Shown here one piece after another: positions 17,489-24,965 of a stretch of 64,000 nt of DNA. Position 1 is the stretch's first letter. Each line of letters starts with the position of its first letter. The translations under genes were made by a program, and so were the position numbers. The stretch comes from Nocardioidaceae bacterium (lineage in GTDB: Bacteria; Actinomycetota; Actinomycetes; Propionibacteriales; Nocardioidaceae), in contig JAURVT010000049.1 in NCBI GenBank assembly GCA_030655315.1, positions 124,001 through 188,000 of the forward strand, read 5' to 3'. A model generated the notes under the pieces. It made no database searches, was not told the DNA's origin, and saw only the letters and a list, made by a program, of their open reading frames with translations.

Positions 17489-18562
17489 GTGGCACTCTCC
17501 ATCGGCATCGTCGGGCTCCCCAACGCGGGCAAGTCCACCCTCTTCAACGCGCTCACCCGCAACGACGTCCTCGCGGCGAACTACCCGTTCGCGACGATCG
17601 AGCCCAACGTCGGCGTGGTCGGTGTCCCGGACTCGCGCCTCGGCGTCCTCGCCGGGCTGTTCGGCTCGGCCAAGGAGCTGCCCGCCACGGTGCAGTTCGT
17701 CGACATCGCGGGCATCGTCAAGGGCGCGTCCGAGGGCGAGGGCCTGGGCAACAAGTTCCTCTCCCACATCCGCGAGTCCGACGCGATCTGCCAGGTCACC
17801 CGCGTGTTCCGCGACGAGGACGTCACCCACGTCGACGGCAAGGTCTCGCCCAAGGACGACATCGAGACCATCGCCACCGAGATGATCCTCGCCGACCTGC
17901 AGACCATCGAGAACGCGCTGCCCCGCCTCGAGAAGGACTCCCGCAAGGACAAGTCGCTCGTCGCGACCGTCACCGCGGTGCAGCAGGCCCAGGGTGTGCT
18001 CGAGGGCGGCACCGGCGTGTTCGCCGCCGGCCTCGACCGCGAGCCGCTGCGCGACCTGCACCTGCTCAGCGCCAAGCCGCTGATCTACGTGTTCAACTGC
18101 GACACCGACGAGCTGTCCGACGAGTCGCTCAAGCAGCAGATGCGCGACCTCGTCGCCCCGTCCGAGGCGATCTTCCTCGACGCCAAGCTCGAGTCCGAGC
18201 TCGTCGAGCTGGACGACGAGGAGGCCCGCGAGATGCTCACCGAGATGGGCGTCGACGAGCCCGGTCTCGACGTCCTCGCCCGCGTCGGCTTCGACACCCT
18301 CGGCCTGCAGACCTACCTCACCGCCGGCCCCAAGGAGTCGCGCGCCTGGACGGTCAAGAAGGGCGCCACCGCCCCGCAGGCCGCCGGCGTCATCCACACC
18401 GACTTCGAGCGCGGCTTCATCAAGGCCGAGATCGTGTCCTTCGACGACCTCGTCGCCACCGGCTCCATGGCCAAGGCCAAGGAGGCCGGCAAGGTCCGCA
18501 TGGAGGGCAAGGACTACGTCATGGCCGACGGCGACGTCGTGGAGTTCCGCTTCAACGTCTGA
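17489..18562 (+). CDS. ychF: Redox-regulated ATPase / Obg-like GTPase YchF
   Basis: 357 residues, the usual YchF length. G1 P-loop GLPNAGKST lies at residues 8-16, NYPFATIEPN is the switch I region, DIAGIVKGASEGEGLGN is G3, and FNCDTDE replaces the canonical NKxD, as in all YchF/OLA1 proteins, which prefer ATP. A coiled-coil insertion and a C-terminal TGS domain (AAGVIHTDFERGFIKAEIVSFDDL, MEGKDYVMADGDVVEFRFNV) complete it. It associates with ribosomes and the proteasome in other organisms. TAGGCT lies 8 nt before GTG 17489. Confidence 0.97.
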   Translation: MALSIGIVGLPNAGKSTLFNALTRNDVLAANYPFATIEPNVGVVGVPDSRLGVLAGLFGSAKELPATVQFVDIAGIVKGASEGEGLGNKFLSHIRESDAICQVTRVFRDEDVTHVDGKVSPKDDIETIATEMILADLQTIENALPRLEKDSRKDKSLVATVTAVQQAQGVLEGGTGVFAAGLDREPLRDLHLLSAKPLIYVFNCDTDELSDESLKQQMRDLVAPSEAIFLDAKLESELVELDDEEAREMLTEMGVDEPGLDVLARVGFDTLGLQTYLTAGPKESRAWTVKKGATAPQAAGVIHTDFERGFIKAEIVSFDDLVATGSMAKAKEAGKVRMEGKDYVMADGDVVEFRFNV

Positions 18563-18593
18563 CCCGGCCCGACGGACGGTCCCGGCCCGTCGC

Positions 18594-18620
18594 GGTCACG
18601 TCCGGGGCCGCTCGTCCGTC
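18594..18620 (+). promoter_or_regulatory. ECF41-type promoter upstream of the SnoaL-fused sigma gene
   Basis: GGTCACG at 18594-18600, a 16-nt spacer and CGTC at 18617-18620. This matches the ECF41 consensus as I recall it (TGTCACA, 16 nt, CGTC) at most positions. It lies 34 bases upstream of the sigma factor start codon, so autoregulation is the simple reading. A second copy with the same spacing precedes the next gene at 19493-19519. Confidence 0.65.
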
Positions 18621-18654
18621 ATCCTCGTGTGACGACGACACGGGGGACGACCTG

Positions 18655-19491
18655 ATGGCTCTGGCGGACGAGTTCGAGGCCGAGCGGCCACGGCTGGTGG
18701 GGCTGGCGGCCCGGGTGCTCGCCGACCGCGCCGAGGCCGAGGACGTGGTGCAGCAGGCGTGGTTGCGGCTGGACCGCACCGACGCCGACATCGAGAGCCT
18801 CCCCGCGTGGCTCACCACCGTGACCACCCGTCTGTGCCTGGACCGCCTGCGGTCGCGCACGCCCGTGCCCGAGGACGACCTCGACGTCGAGGAGACCGCG
18901 CCCGACCCCGCTGACGAGGTCGCGCTGGCCGAGACCGTCGGGGTGGCGCTGCAGGTGGTGCTCGACCGGCTGACGCCGGGAGAGCGGGTGGCGCTGGTGC
19001 TGCACGACAGCTTCGGCTTCGAGTTCGGGACCATCGCCGCGGTGCTCGACACGACGCCGGCCGCCGCACGCAAGCTCGCCTCGCGTGCCCGGGCGAAGGT
19101 GCGGCAGCCCGTGCCCGAGGACCGGCTGGCGGACTGGGAGGTCGTCGACGCGTTCATGGCGGCGGCCCGCGGGGGCGACCTCGACCGGCTCCTGGCGCTG
19201 CTGGCCCCCGACGTCGGGGTGGACGCCGACGACGCCGCGGTCGCGGCGGGGACGCCCGCACGGATCGAGGGACGGCGGGCGGTGGCCGGGTTCTTCGACG
19301 GCAGCGCCCACGCCGCGCTCGCGGTGCTCGTGGGTGACCGACCGGCCGCCGCCTACTACCACCGCGGCCGGGCGATGGTGCTGTTCGACTTCACCGTCGT
19401 CGACGGGATCGTCCACCGGATCACGTTCCGTGCCGCCCCCGACGTGCTGGCGCAGGTGACGCGGCGCGACGGCGCGGTCGGTCGAGCGTGA
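18655..19491 (+). CDS. ECF sigma factor with C-terminal SnoaL-like domain (ECF41/SigJ-like)
   Basis: 278 residues. Residues 1-70 are sigma region 2 (FEAERPRLVGLAARVLADRAEAEDVVQQAWLRL) and about 95-160 are region 4 (VLDRLTPGERVALVLHDSFGFEFGTIAAVLDTTPAAARKLASRAR). A C-terminal SnoaL/NTF2-like domain (about 165-275, VVDAFMAAARGGDLDRLLALLAPDV...) replaces a separate anti-sigma factor in ECF41 proteins and tunes activity. The DGGGKV motif typical of ECF41 is not visible (GVDADDAAVAAG instead), so a related SnoaL-fused group is possible. GGGGGA precedes ATG 18655. No oxidoreductase or decarboxylase partner gene lies next to it. Confidence 0.85.
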   Translation: MALADEFEAERPRLVGLAARVLADRAEAEDVVQQAWLRLDRTDADIESLPAWLTTVTTRLCLDRLRSRTPVPEDDLDVEETAPDPADEVALAETVGVALQVVLDRLTPGERVALVLHDSFGFEFGTIAAVLDTTPAAARKLASRARAKVRQPVPEDRLADWEVVDAFMAAARGGDLDRLLALLAPDVGVDADDAAVAAGTPARIEGRRAVAGFFDGSAHAALAVLVGDRPAAAYYHRGRAMVLFDFTVVDGIVHRITFRAAPDVLAQVTRRDGAVGRA

Positions 19492-19492
19492 C

Positions 19493-19519
19493 GGTCACAC
19501 CCGGCCGCCGCCGATCGTC
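19493..19519 (+). promoter_or_regulatory. ECF41-type promoter upstream of the small gene at 19556
   Basis: GGTCACA at 19493-19499, a 16-nt spacer and CGTC at 19516-19519. The architecture is identical to the element upstream of the sigma gene (18594-18620) and the -35 is even closer to TGTCACA. It begins 2 bases beyond the sigma gene's stop and lies 36 bases before the ATG of the following small gene. The reading is that the sigma factor drives this small gene. Confidence 0.7.
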
Positions 19520-19555
19520 AGGAGGACACCAGGACCACCGAGGAGAGGACCGACC

Positions 19556-19792
19556 ATGAAGACCATGACCTGCAGCCAGCTGGGGGGCCCGTGCGACCTC
19601 GGGCACCGCGGCGAGACCGCCGACGACGTCATCAACGCCCAGGACCGCCACCTGAAGGAGGCCGAGACGGCCGGCGACACGACCCACCAGGAGGCACGCG
19701 ACGCGATGAAGGGCCGATGGAGGCACCCGAAGAGGTCGCTCGACTGGTACCGCGGGGCGAAGCAGGACTTCGCCGAGCTGCCGGAGGACTGA
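19556..19792 (+). CDS. Small conserved protein (DUF1059-like N terminus)
   Basis: 78 residues. It starts MKTMTCSQLGGPCDLGHRGETADDVINAQDRHLKEA, which resembles the DUF1059 start (MK.M.C..LGG.C) followed by a helical region (TTHQEARDAMKGRWRHP) and an acidic end. Cys6 and Cys13 are the only cysteines. Function unknown. A strong GAGGAGAGGA ribosome site precedes the ATG. It is preceded by an ECF41-type promoter and sits directly behind the SnoaL-fused sigma factor, so it is a likely target of that sigma factor. Confidence 0.85.
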   Translation: MKTMTCSQLGGPCDLGHRGETADDVINAQDRHLKEAETAGDTTHQEARDAMKGRWRHPKRSLDWYRGAKQDFAELPED

Positions 19793-19801
19793 CGGACGAC
19801 G

Positions 19802-20101
19802 TCAGCCCTCGGCGCGGACCAGCTCGAGCAGGGCGCGGACGTGCGCCCGGTAGGCCTGCGCACCCTCGGGCGTGAGGGACACCCACACGCGGCTGCGGGC
19901 GTCGCGGACGGCGCGCTCCTGCGTGACGTACCCGGCCTCGGCGAGCTGCGTCAGGTGCTTGCTCAGCGCGGACTTCGACAGGTCGAGGTGGTCCTGCAGC
20001 ACGGCGAACTCCACCTTCTGCGCGGCGCTCAGCATCGCGCAGACGCGGAGCCGGTGGGGAGCGTGGATGGTCTCGTCGAAGAGCGCGTGGTCAGCGGGCA
20101 C
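19802..20101 (-). CDS. Winged-helix transcriptional regulator (HTH_34 type)
   Basis: 99 residues forming a single winged helix. The N terminus HAPHRLRVCAMLSAAQKVEFAVLQDHLDLSKSALSKHLTQLAEAGYV gives the helix-turn-helix, with the recognition helix around KSALSKHL. VRDARSRVWVSLTPEGAQAYRAHVRAL forms the wing and dimer helix. This matches the MarR/ArsR-like HTH_34 proteins that commonly pair with a small membrane protein gene. It starts inside the last codons of the upstream membrane-protein gene (11-base overlap), so the pair is translationally coupled. A GTTTCC/GGAAAC dyad at the pair's promoter is a candidate operator. Confidence 0.88.
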   Translation of the reverse strand: MPADHALFDETIHAPHRLRVCAMLSAAQKVEFAVLQDHLDLSKSALSKHLTQLAEAGYVTQERAVRDARSRVWVSLTPEGAQAYRAHVRALLELVRAEG

Positions 20102-20525
20102 CGGCGTGCTCCCGGCGGTACCGGTGGCCCGTGCGCAGCACGATCGCCGCCTGGACGGCGGCGCCGACGACCCACACCCACGCCTGCCCGGTCAGCTCGG
20201 CCAGCACGACGCACGCGACCGCCGTTCCGAGGACGACGGCCAGGAACGGCCACATGTCGCTGCCGCTCACCGACACCCATGCGACCCCGTCGCGGTGGAA
20301 CCAGAACCGGGAGCCGACCACGAGGGCGACCACCAGGCAGGGGACCATCACCAGTCGTGGCTCGTCCAGCAGCTGCGCGAGGCTCATGGCGGCGAGCACC
20401 GCCGCCATGACCACGAAGAACCACGTCGAGAGCGGTGGGTACCGCACGGCGTCCTCGGCCGCCCGGGCGGAATCGAGCGCCGCCTGCGCCTCGGCTCGGC
20501 TGGGACGTCCGCCGTCAGTTTCCAT
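20091..20525 (-). CDS. Small membrane protein paired with the HTH regulator
   Basis: 144 residues with about four hydrophobic segments (STWFFVVMAAVLAAMSLAQ, LVMVPCLVVALVVGSRFWF, DMWPFLAVVLGTAVACVVLAELTG and AWVWVVGAAVQAAIVLRTG) after a soluble 30-residue N terminus rich in Ala/Glu. No catalytic motif is seen. Proteins of this layout encoded with HTH_34 regulators are common in actinobacteria and unassigned. The start is ATG 20525; an in-frame ATG at 20537 is the alternative. Both overlap the candidate operator. Overlap with the regulator gene implies co-expression. Confidence 0.75.
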   Translation of the reverse strand: METDGGRPSRAEAQAALDSARAAEDAVRYPPLSTWFFVVMAAVLAAMSLAQLLDEPRLVMVPCLVVALVVGSRFWFHRDGVAWVSVSGSDMWPFLAVVLGTAVACVVLAELTGQAWVWVVGAAVQAAIVLRTGHRYRREHAGAR

Positions 20526-20534
20526 GGAGGAAAC
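20518..20534. promoter_or_regulatory. Candidate operator dyad at the membrane protein/HTH operon start
   Basis: GTTTCC (20518-20523), five bases, GGAAAC (20529-20534) form a perfect 6+6 dyad over the start codon region of the membrane-protein gene. A third half site GTTTCC is at 20546-20551. Dyads of this size are typical targets of small winged-helix regulators, so autoregulation by the downstream HTH protein is plausible but untested. Confidence 0.4.
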
Positions 20535-20612
20535 CATAGGGCAGAGTTTCCGATGGGGCAACTGTCGACCGACCGTCCGGGGCCTCGTGTGGCCAACGCC
20601 TAGCATCGCCGG

Positions 20613-21533
20613 GTGCCTCCCCGCTCGCCGCTGCCCCAGCGCCACGGCCTGGGACCGGCGTGGCTGCGGACGCCCGACCGCGACGGTCCGCGGCCCGCGC
20701 CCTGGCCGACGATGGGGACGTGGCTGCGGCACCGACTGCCCGAGCGGGTGGACGTGGCGGGCATGCTCGGGGCCGAGCGGTTCGTCTACGACGACGCGCG
20801 CGCCGTCCGCGAGGACGACGCGTACGCGCCGCACACCTTCGTGTGGTTCCACCGTGACCTGCGCGAGGAGGTGGCGGTGCCGGGGGAGCTGCGCGTCGTC
20901 CACCGCGACGAGCGGATCGTGGTGGTCGACAAGCCGGCGTTCCTCGCGACGATCCCGCGCGGGCGTCACGTCGCCCAGAGCGTCGTGGTGCGGCTGCGGG
21001 ACGAGCTGGGCCTGCCCGAGCTGTCGCCGCTGCACCGCCTGGACCGGGTGACGTCGGGGCTGTTGATGCTGGCGACGGAGCGCCGGTGGCGTGGTGCGTA
21101 CCAGTCGATGTTCGAGCGACGCGAGGTGCAGAAGGTCTACCGGGCGCTCGCGCCGTGGCGGGCCGACCTCGGGCTGCCGCTCGTGGTCGCGAACCACGTC
21201 CACAAGTCACGGGGCGTCTGGCAGGCCGAGGTGGTGCCCGGTGCGCCGGTCAACGCCGAGACCCTGGTGGAGCTGGAGGAGCGGGTCGGCGATCGTGCCG
21301 TGTACCGGCTGACCCCCCGCACCGGACGCACCCACCAGCTGCGCGTGCACCTGCACGCGCTCGGCATCCCGATCGTGGACGACCCCCTCTACCCCGACGT
21401 CCTGGACGTCTCGGTCGACGACTTCAGCCGCCCCCTGCAGCTGCTCGCGTCCGAGCTGGCCTTCACCGACCCCGTCGACCGTTCGCCGCGCGGGTTCGTC
21501 AGCGCCCGTCGCCTGCCCCTGACGCCGTCCTGA
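20613..21533 (+). CDS. RluA-family pseudouridine synthase
   Basis: 306 residues. The catalytic motif HRLDRVTSGLLML (Asp is the nucleophile) lies near residue 143, preceded by IVVVDKPAFLATIPRG and followed by KVYRALAPW and RTGRTHQLRVHLHALGIPIVDDPLYP, all standard for RluA-type RNA pseudouridine synthases. No S4 domain is present. The RNA target is unknown. The N-terminal 75 residues (RPAPWPTMGTWLRHRLPERVDVAGML) are typical of actinobacterial members. The start is GTG 20613 with TAGCAT 6 nt upstream (20601-20606), consistent with leaderless transcription. Confidence 0.92.
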   Translation: MPPRSPLPQRHGLGPAWLRTPDRDGPRPAPWPTMGTWLRHRLPERVDVAGMLGAERFVYDDARAVREDDAYAPHTFVWFHRDLREEVAVPGELRVVHRDERIVVVDKPAFLATIPRGRHVAQSVVVRLRDELGLPELSPLHRLDRVTSGLLMLATERRWRGAYQSMFERREVQKVYRALAPWRADLGLPLVVANHVHKSRGVWQAEVVPGAPVNAETLVELEERVGDRAVYRLTPRTGRTHQLRVHLHALGIPIVDDPLYPDVLDVSVDDFSRPLQLLASELAFTDPVDRSPRGFVSARRLPLTPS

Positions 21534-22163
21534 TCAGCTGACGCCCACCGGGGACCGCGCCGCGTCGAGCCGGTTGCCGAGGGCCGCGAGGCCGACGGCG
21601 AGCAGGGCGCCGCCGAGGAGCAGGACGAGCGACGTCGCGAGCACCGGTCCGTAGCCGCGGGTGGCGACGTCGACGAAGGGGTAGGGGTAGAAGTCGTCGG
21701 CGAGCGGGCCGCGGACGAGCGTGTAGACGAGGTAGACCAGCGGGAGCGCGAGCCAGGTCAACGCGGCGCGGACCTCGATCGGGCGGGCACGACGCGAGAC
21801 GAGGAAGTCCGCGACCATCACGACCGGCATCACCTGGTGGACGACGGTGTTCACCCACGGCGCCAGCACCCCGACGCCGACGTCGCGCAGCAGCACCGCG
21901 AACACCAGCCCCGTGACCGCCATGCAGAACGCGACGGCGCCGCGGACCGCGTCCATCCGGGCCGATCGCGGCGCGACGAGGGCGCCGGCCGCCAGCACGA
22001 CCACCGTCAGCAGGTTCGACAGGTTGGTGAAGTAGCCCCAGAAGTTGCCGACGGTGAAGCCCGGCGCGTCGCGGGAGTCCAGGTAGCAGGTCACCAGCGC
22101 CGCGACGGCGAGCGCCGCGAACGCCAGGCGGGCCACCCGCAGGGCCACGTCGACAGGTCTCAT
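21534..22163 (-). CDS. Pr6Pr family membrane protein
   Basis: 209 residues with six hydrophobic segments. VGNFWGYFTNLSNLLTVVVL and NTVVHQVMPVVMVADFLV are the conserved features of the Pr6Pr (FAR-17a/AIG1-like) family, including a His in the third segment. Related eukaryotic AIG1 proteins hydrolyse fatty-acid esters of hydroxy fatty acids, but the bacterial function is unknown. The stop directly abuts the stop of the pseudouridine synthase, and the two genes are convergent with no gap. ATG 22163 (MRPVDVALRV) begins at a sensible N terminus. Confidence 0.8.
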   Translation of the reverse strand: MRPVDVALRVARLAFAALAVAALVTCYLDSRDAPGFTVGNFWGYFTNLSNLLTVVVLAAGALVAPRSARMDAVRGAVAFCMAVTGLVFAVLLRDVGVGVLAPWVNTVVHQVMPVVMVADFLVSRRARPIEVRAALTWLALPLVYLVYTLVRGPLADDFYPYPFVDVATRGYGPVLATSLVLLLGGALLAVGLAALGNRLDAARSPVGVS

Positions 22164-22205
22164 GGCCCCGATCCTCGCACCGAGCGGCGCATCTTCGGCA
22201 TCGAC

Positions 22206-22254
22206 TTCCGGCTCAGTTACCCATCCCGCGCCCGGATGGGTAACTGAGCCGGAA
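22206..22254. terminator. Stem-loop with 21-bp perfect arms
   Basis: Arms 22206-22226 and 22234-22254 are perfect reverse complements with a 7-base loop. The gap lies between the start of the Pr6Pr gene and the end of the GGDEF/EAL gene, both on the minus strand. It could act as a terminator for the GGDEF/EAL transcript, although no T-run follows (rare in GC-rich actinobacteria). The core CAGTTACC/GGTAACTG is shared with the hairpin at 44953-44980. Confidence 0.6.
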
Positions 22255-22291
22255 CTCGGCGGGAGGGACGGCGACCGACGAGAAGGGTGGG

Positions 22292-24922
22292 TCAGACCTG
22301 GGCGTCGGGGCGGGGGAGGAGGGAGGGGGAGCGGGTGAGGAGGGTGAGCAGCTCGTCGGCGGGGAGGGGACGGGCGTAGAGGTAGCCCTGCGCGGTGTCG
22401 CACTCGTACTCGCCGAGGAGGTCGTGCTGCTGCTGGGTCTCGACGCCCTCGGCCACGACGCTCAGGCCGAGGGCCTGGCTCATGCTCAGGACGCCGCGCA
22501 CGACGGCGCTGCAGCGCGGATCGTCACCGAGGCCGGAGACGAAGCTGCGGTCGATCTTGAGGATGTCGGTCGGGAGCTCGGTGATGCGCATCAGGCTGGA
22601 GTAGCCGGTGCCGAGGTCGTCGAGCGCGATCCGGGCGCCGTCCCGACGCAGGTCGTTGACGTCGGCGAGCAGCGAGTCGGCGATCAGGGGCGCGTGCGTC
22701 TCGGTGAGCTCGAGCACGATCTGGCTCATGGGCACGCCGGCCGCGACCTGGGCCGTGCGCAGGGCCTCGCTCAGGTGGCCGCTCTGCAGCTGCTTGCCGG
22801 AGATGTTGATGTGGACGACGGGCGCCTCGGGGCCCATCGCGTCGATCCACTGGCGCGCCATCCGCAGCGACAGCGCGAGCACGCGCGAACCGGCCTCGGT
22901 CATCAGCGAGCTGGACTCGAGGACGTCGAGGAACTCCGCGGGCGACTGGAGCCCGCGCTGCGGGTGCCGCCAGCGCAGCAGGGTCTCGACGGCGACGGTC
23001 CGGCCGGTCGGGATGTCGACGACGGGCTGGCCGTACAGCTCGAACTCGTCCTCGGCGAGCGCACGCTCGAGCTCGGGCATCAGCCGCGCGGTGCGCGCGG
23101 CGCGGGCCTGCTCGGGCCACACGATCGACTCGACGCGGTCACGTCCCTTGTTCTTGGCGTCCGACATCGCCCGGTCGGCCTGGCGCAGCACCGCCTCGGG
23201 GTGGGCTTCGGGCCCGGCGAGCGCCACCCCGATGCTCACCTGGACGACCACGGGGGTGCCGGCGACGTGGACGGGCTCGGCGAGGGCCGCGCGGATGCGG
23301 TCGGCGACGGCCTCGAGGTCGGCGCTGCCCGAGACGTCCTCGCAGACCACGGCGAACTCGTCGCCGCCGAGGCGGGCGACCGTGTCGCTCGTGGCGACGC
23401 AGCCGGCGATGCGCCCGCCGACGCGCATCAGGAGGTCGTCGCCGCCGGACAGGCCGAGCGTCTCGTTGAGCGCCTTGAACCCGTCGATGTCGAGGTACAG
23501 CACGCCGGGCATCGTCGTGCCGCCGGAGCGGATGGCGCGGCCGAGCCGGTCGACCAGCAGCGTGCGGTTGGGCAGGCCCGTCAGCTGGTCGTGCAGGGCC
23601 TGACGGGTCAGGGCCTCCTCGGCGCTCTTGCGGGCGGTGATGTCCTCGACCAGCACGAGCAGCGTGGGCTCGGACGCGGTCGGCTCGGCCACCGACGACA
23701 TCGACACCGATCCCCACACGGCGCTGCCGGACTCGTGGACGAACCGCATCTCGGTGCGTGCGGGGGCCGTGCGGTCCTCCAGCAGGCGGGCGAGCAGGTA
23801 GCTGAAGGTCGCGTGGTCGCGCTCGTCGACGAGGTCGAGCGGCGTGGTGCCGACGAGCCGGGCGACCGGCACGCCGGTGAAGGACGACAGGTCGCCGTTG
23901 GCGCGGGTGATCGGTCCGGCGACGCCGTCGCTCACGCCCGCCATCAGCATCGAGACCGGCGCGGTCTCGAAGGCCGCGCGGAACCGCTCCTCGCTCTCGG
24001 AGAGACCGGCGGCGAGGCGCGCCTGGGTGTCGCGCTGGAGGGCCAGCACGAGGGTGACGAGCGCAAGGATCACGATGAAGCCCTGCGCGAGGAGCACGCG
24101 GACGGCGGTGGTGTCGGCCATGAACGGGCCGCGGCCGGCGATCGTGGTGAGGACGACCGCGGTGCCCGCCACCAGCGTCGACGCGGCGGCGGCGTTGGTG
24201 CTGAAGCGCAGCCCGAACCAGACGCAGAGCGCGAGCACCGCGAACGAGATCGGCAGCGTGGAGTTGAGGGCGAACACCGCGGCGTACCCGGTGACCAGGG
24301 TCAGGCACGCCGCCATGAACTCCCAGCGCAGCGCGCCCGCCGGCACGTCGTCGCCCGACACCTGCACCAGGCGGAGCGTCGTGGCGACGATGACGAACAC
24401 GCTCACGGAGTTGCGGACGATCCACAGCGGGATCGTGGCGAGCGACTCCTCCGACAGGGCGACGAGCACCAGCGGCCCGACCAGCGCGCTCGCGATGGAC
24501 CCCGCGACGGCACTGAGCAGCAGCGCCCACAGGTGGCGCGGCGTGCGGAGCCGGTGGGCGTCGGGTCCGCCGAGCCAGACGAACGAGACGACGGCGACGA
24601 GGCCCAGGCAGACGTGCGCGAGGGCGAAGACCGCGGCGACGTGGAGGGGGGCGCCGTCGAGCACGGGCACGACGGCGATGAGGACGGCGACACCGGCCAG
24701 GGCCCCGGCCAGGGCCGCCCGGGAGCCCGAGCGCCACTCCCACAGCACCCACAGGAACGCCACGCCCGCCGCGGGCCACACGAGCGCGAGCTGCGACCCG
24801 TCCAGCAGGGTCCGGCGTCCGACGACGATCGAGAGCGCGAAGACCACGGCGAAGGCCGGCCCCACCCAGACCGTGCGCCCCGGGTGCAGGGCGCGTGCCA
24901 GGCGCGAGATGGTCGTCGTCAT
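22292..24922 (-). CDS. MASE1-PAS-GGDEF-EAL cyclic-di-GMP signalling protein
   Basis: 876 residues. Residues 15-300 hold about eight membrane segments of MASE1 type. About 310-435 is a PAS domain (SEERFRAAFETAPVSMLMAG, ending LVEDITARK). Then comes GGDEF (about 440-600) with intact ARLGGDEFAVV, predicting diguanylate cyclase activity. The EAL domain (about 615-860) reads VETLLRW in place of EAL. It keeps the other catalytic residues: NISGKQL, ELTETH, LDDLGTGYSSL, KIDRSFV, VAEGVET and QGYLYARPL. Both enzyme activities are therefore plausible. GAGGAG precedes ATG 24922. It is 43 bases downstream of a secreted EEP-family gene on the same strand. Confidence 0.93.
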   Translation of the reverse strand: MTTTISRLARALHPGRTVWVGPAFAVVFALSIVVGRRTLLDGSQLALVWPAAGVAFLWVLWEWRSGSRAALAGALAGVAVLIAVVPVLDGAPLHVAAVFALAHVCLGLVAVVSFVWLGGPDAHRLRTPRHLWALLLSAVAGSIASALVGPLVLVALSEESLATIPLWIVRNSVSVFVIVATTLRLVQVSGDDVPAGALRWEFMAACLTLVTGYAAVFALNSTLPISFAVLALCVWFGLRFSTNAAAASTLVAGTAVVLTTIAGRGPFMADTTAVRVLLAQGFIVILALVTLVLALQRDTQARLAAGLSESEERFRAAFETAPVSMLMAGVSDGVAGPITRANGDLSSFTGVPVARLVGTTPLDLVDERDHATFSYLLARLLEDRTAPARTEMRFVHESGSAVWGSVSMSSVAEPTASEPTLLVLVEDITARKSAEEALTRQALHDQLTGLPNRTLLVDRLGRAIRSGGTTMPGVLYLDIDGFKALNETLGLSGGDDLLMRVGGRIAGCVATSDTVARLGGDEFAVVCEDVSGSADLEAVADRIRAALAEPVHVAGTPVVVQVSIGVALAGPEAHPEAVLRQADRAMSDAKNKGRDRVESIVWPEQARAARTARLMPELERALAEDEFELYGQPVVDIPTGRTVAVETLLRWRHPQRGLQSPAEFLDVLESSSLMTEAGSRVLALSLRMARQWIDAMGPEAPVVHINISGKQLQSGHLSEALRTAQVAAGVPMSQIVLELTETHAPLIADSLLADVNDLRRDGARIALDDLGTGYSSLMRITELPTDILKIDRSFVSGLGDDPRCSAVVRGVLSMSQALGLSVVAEGVETQQQHDLLGEYECDTAQGYLYARPLPADELLTLLTRSPSLLPRPDAQV

Positions 24923-24965
24923 CGGTGGGGCTCCTCAGCGCCGAGATGGGGCCGGGGGCCCCGGG

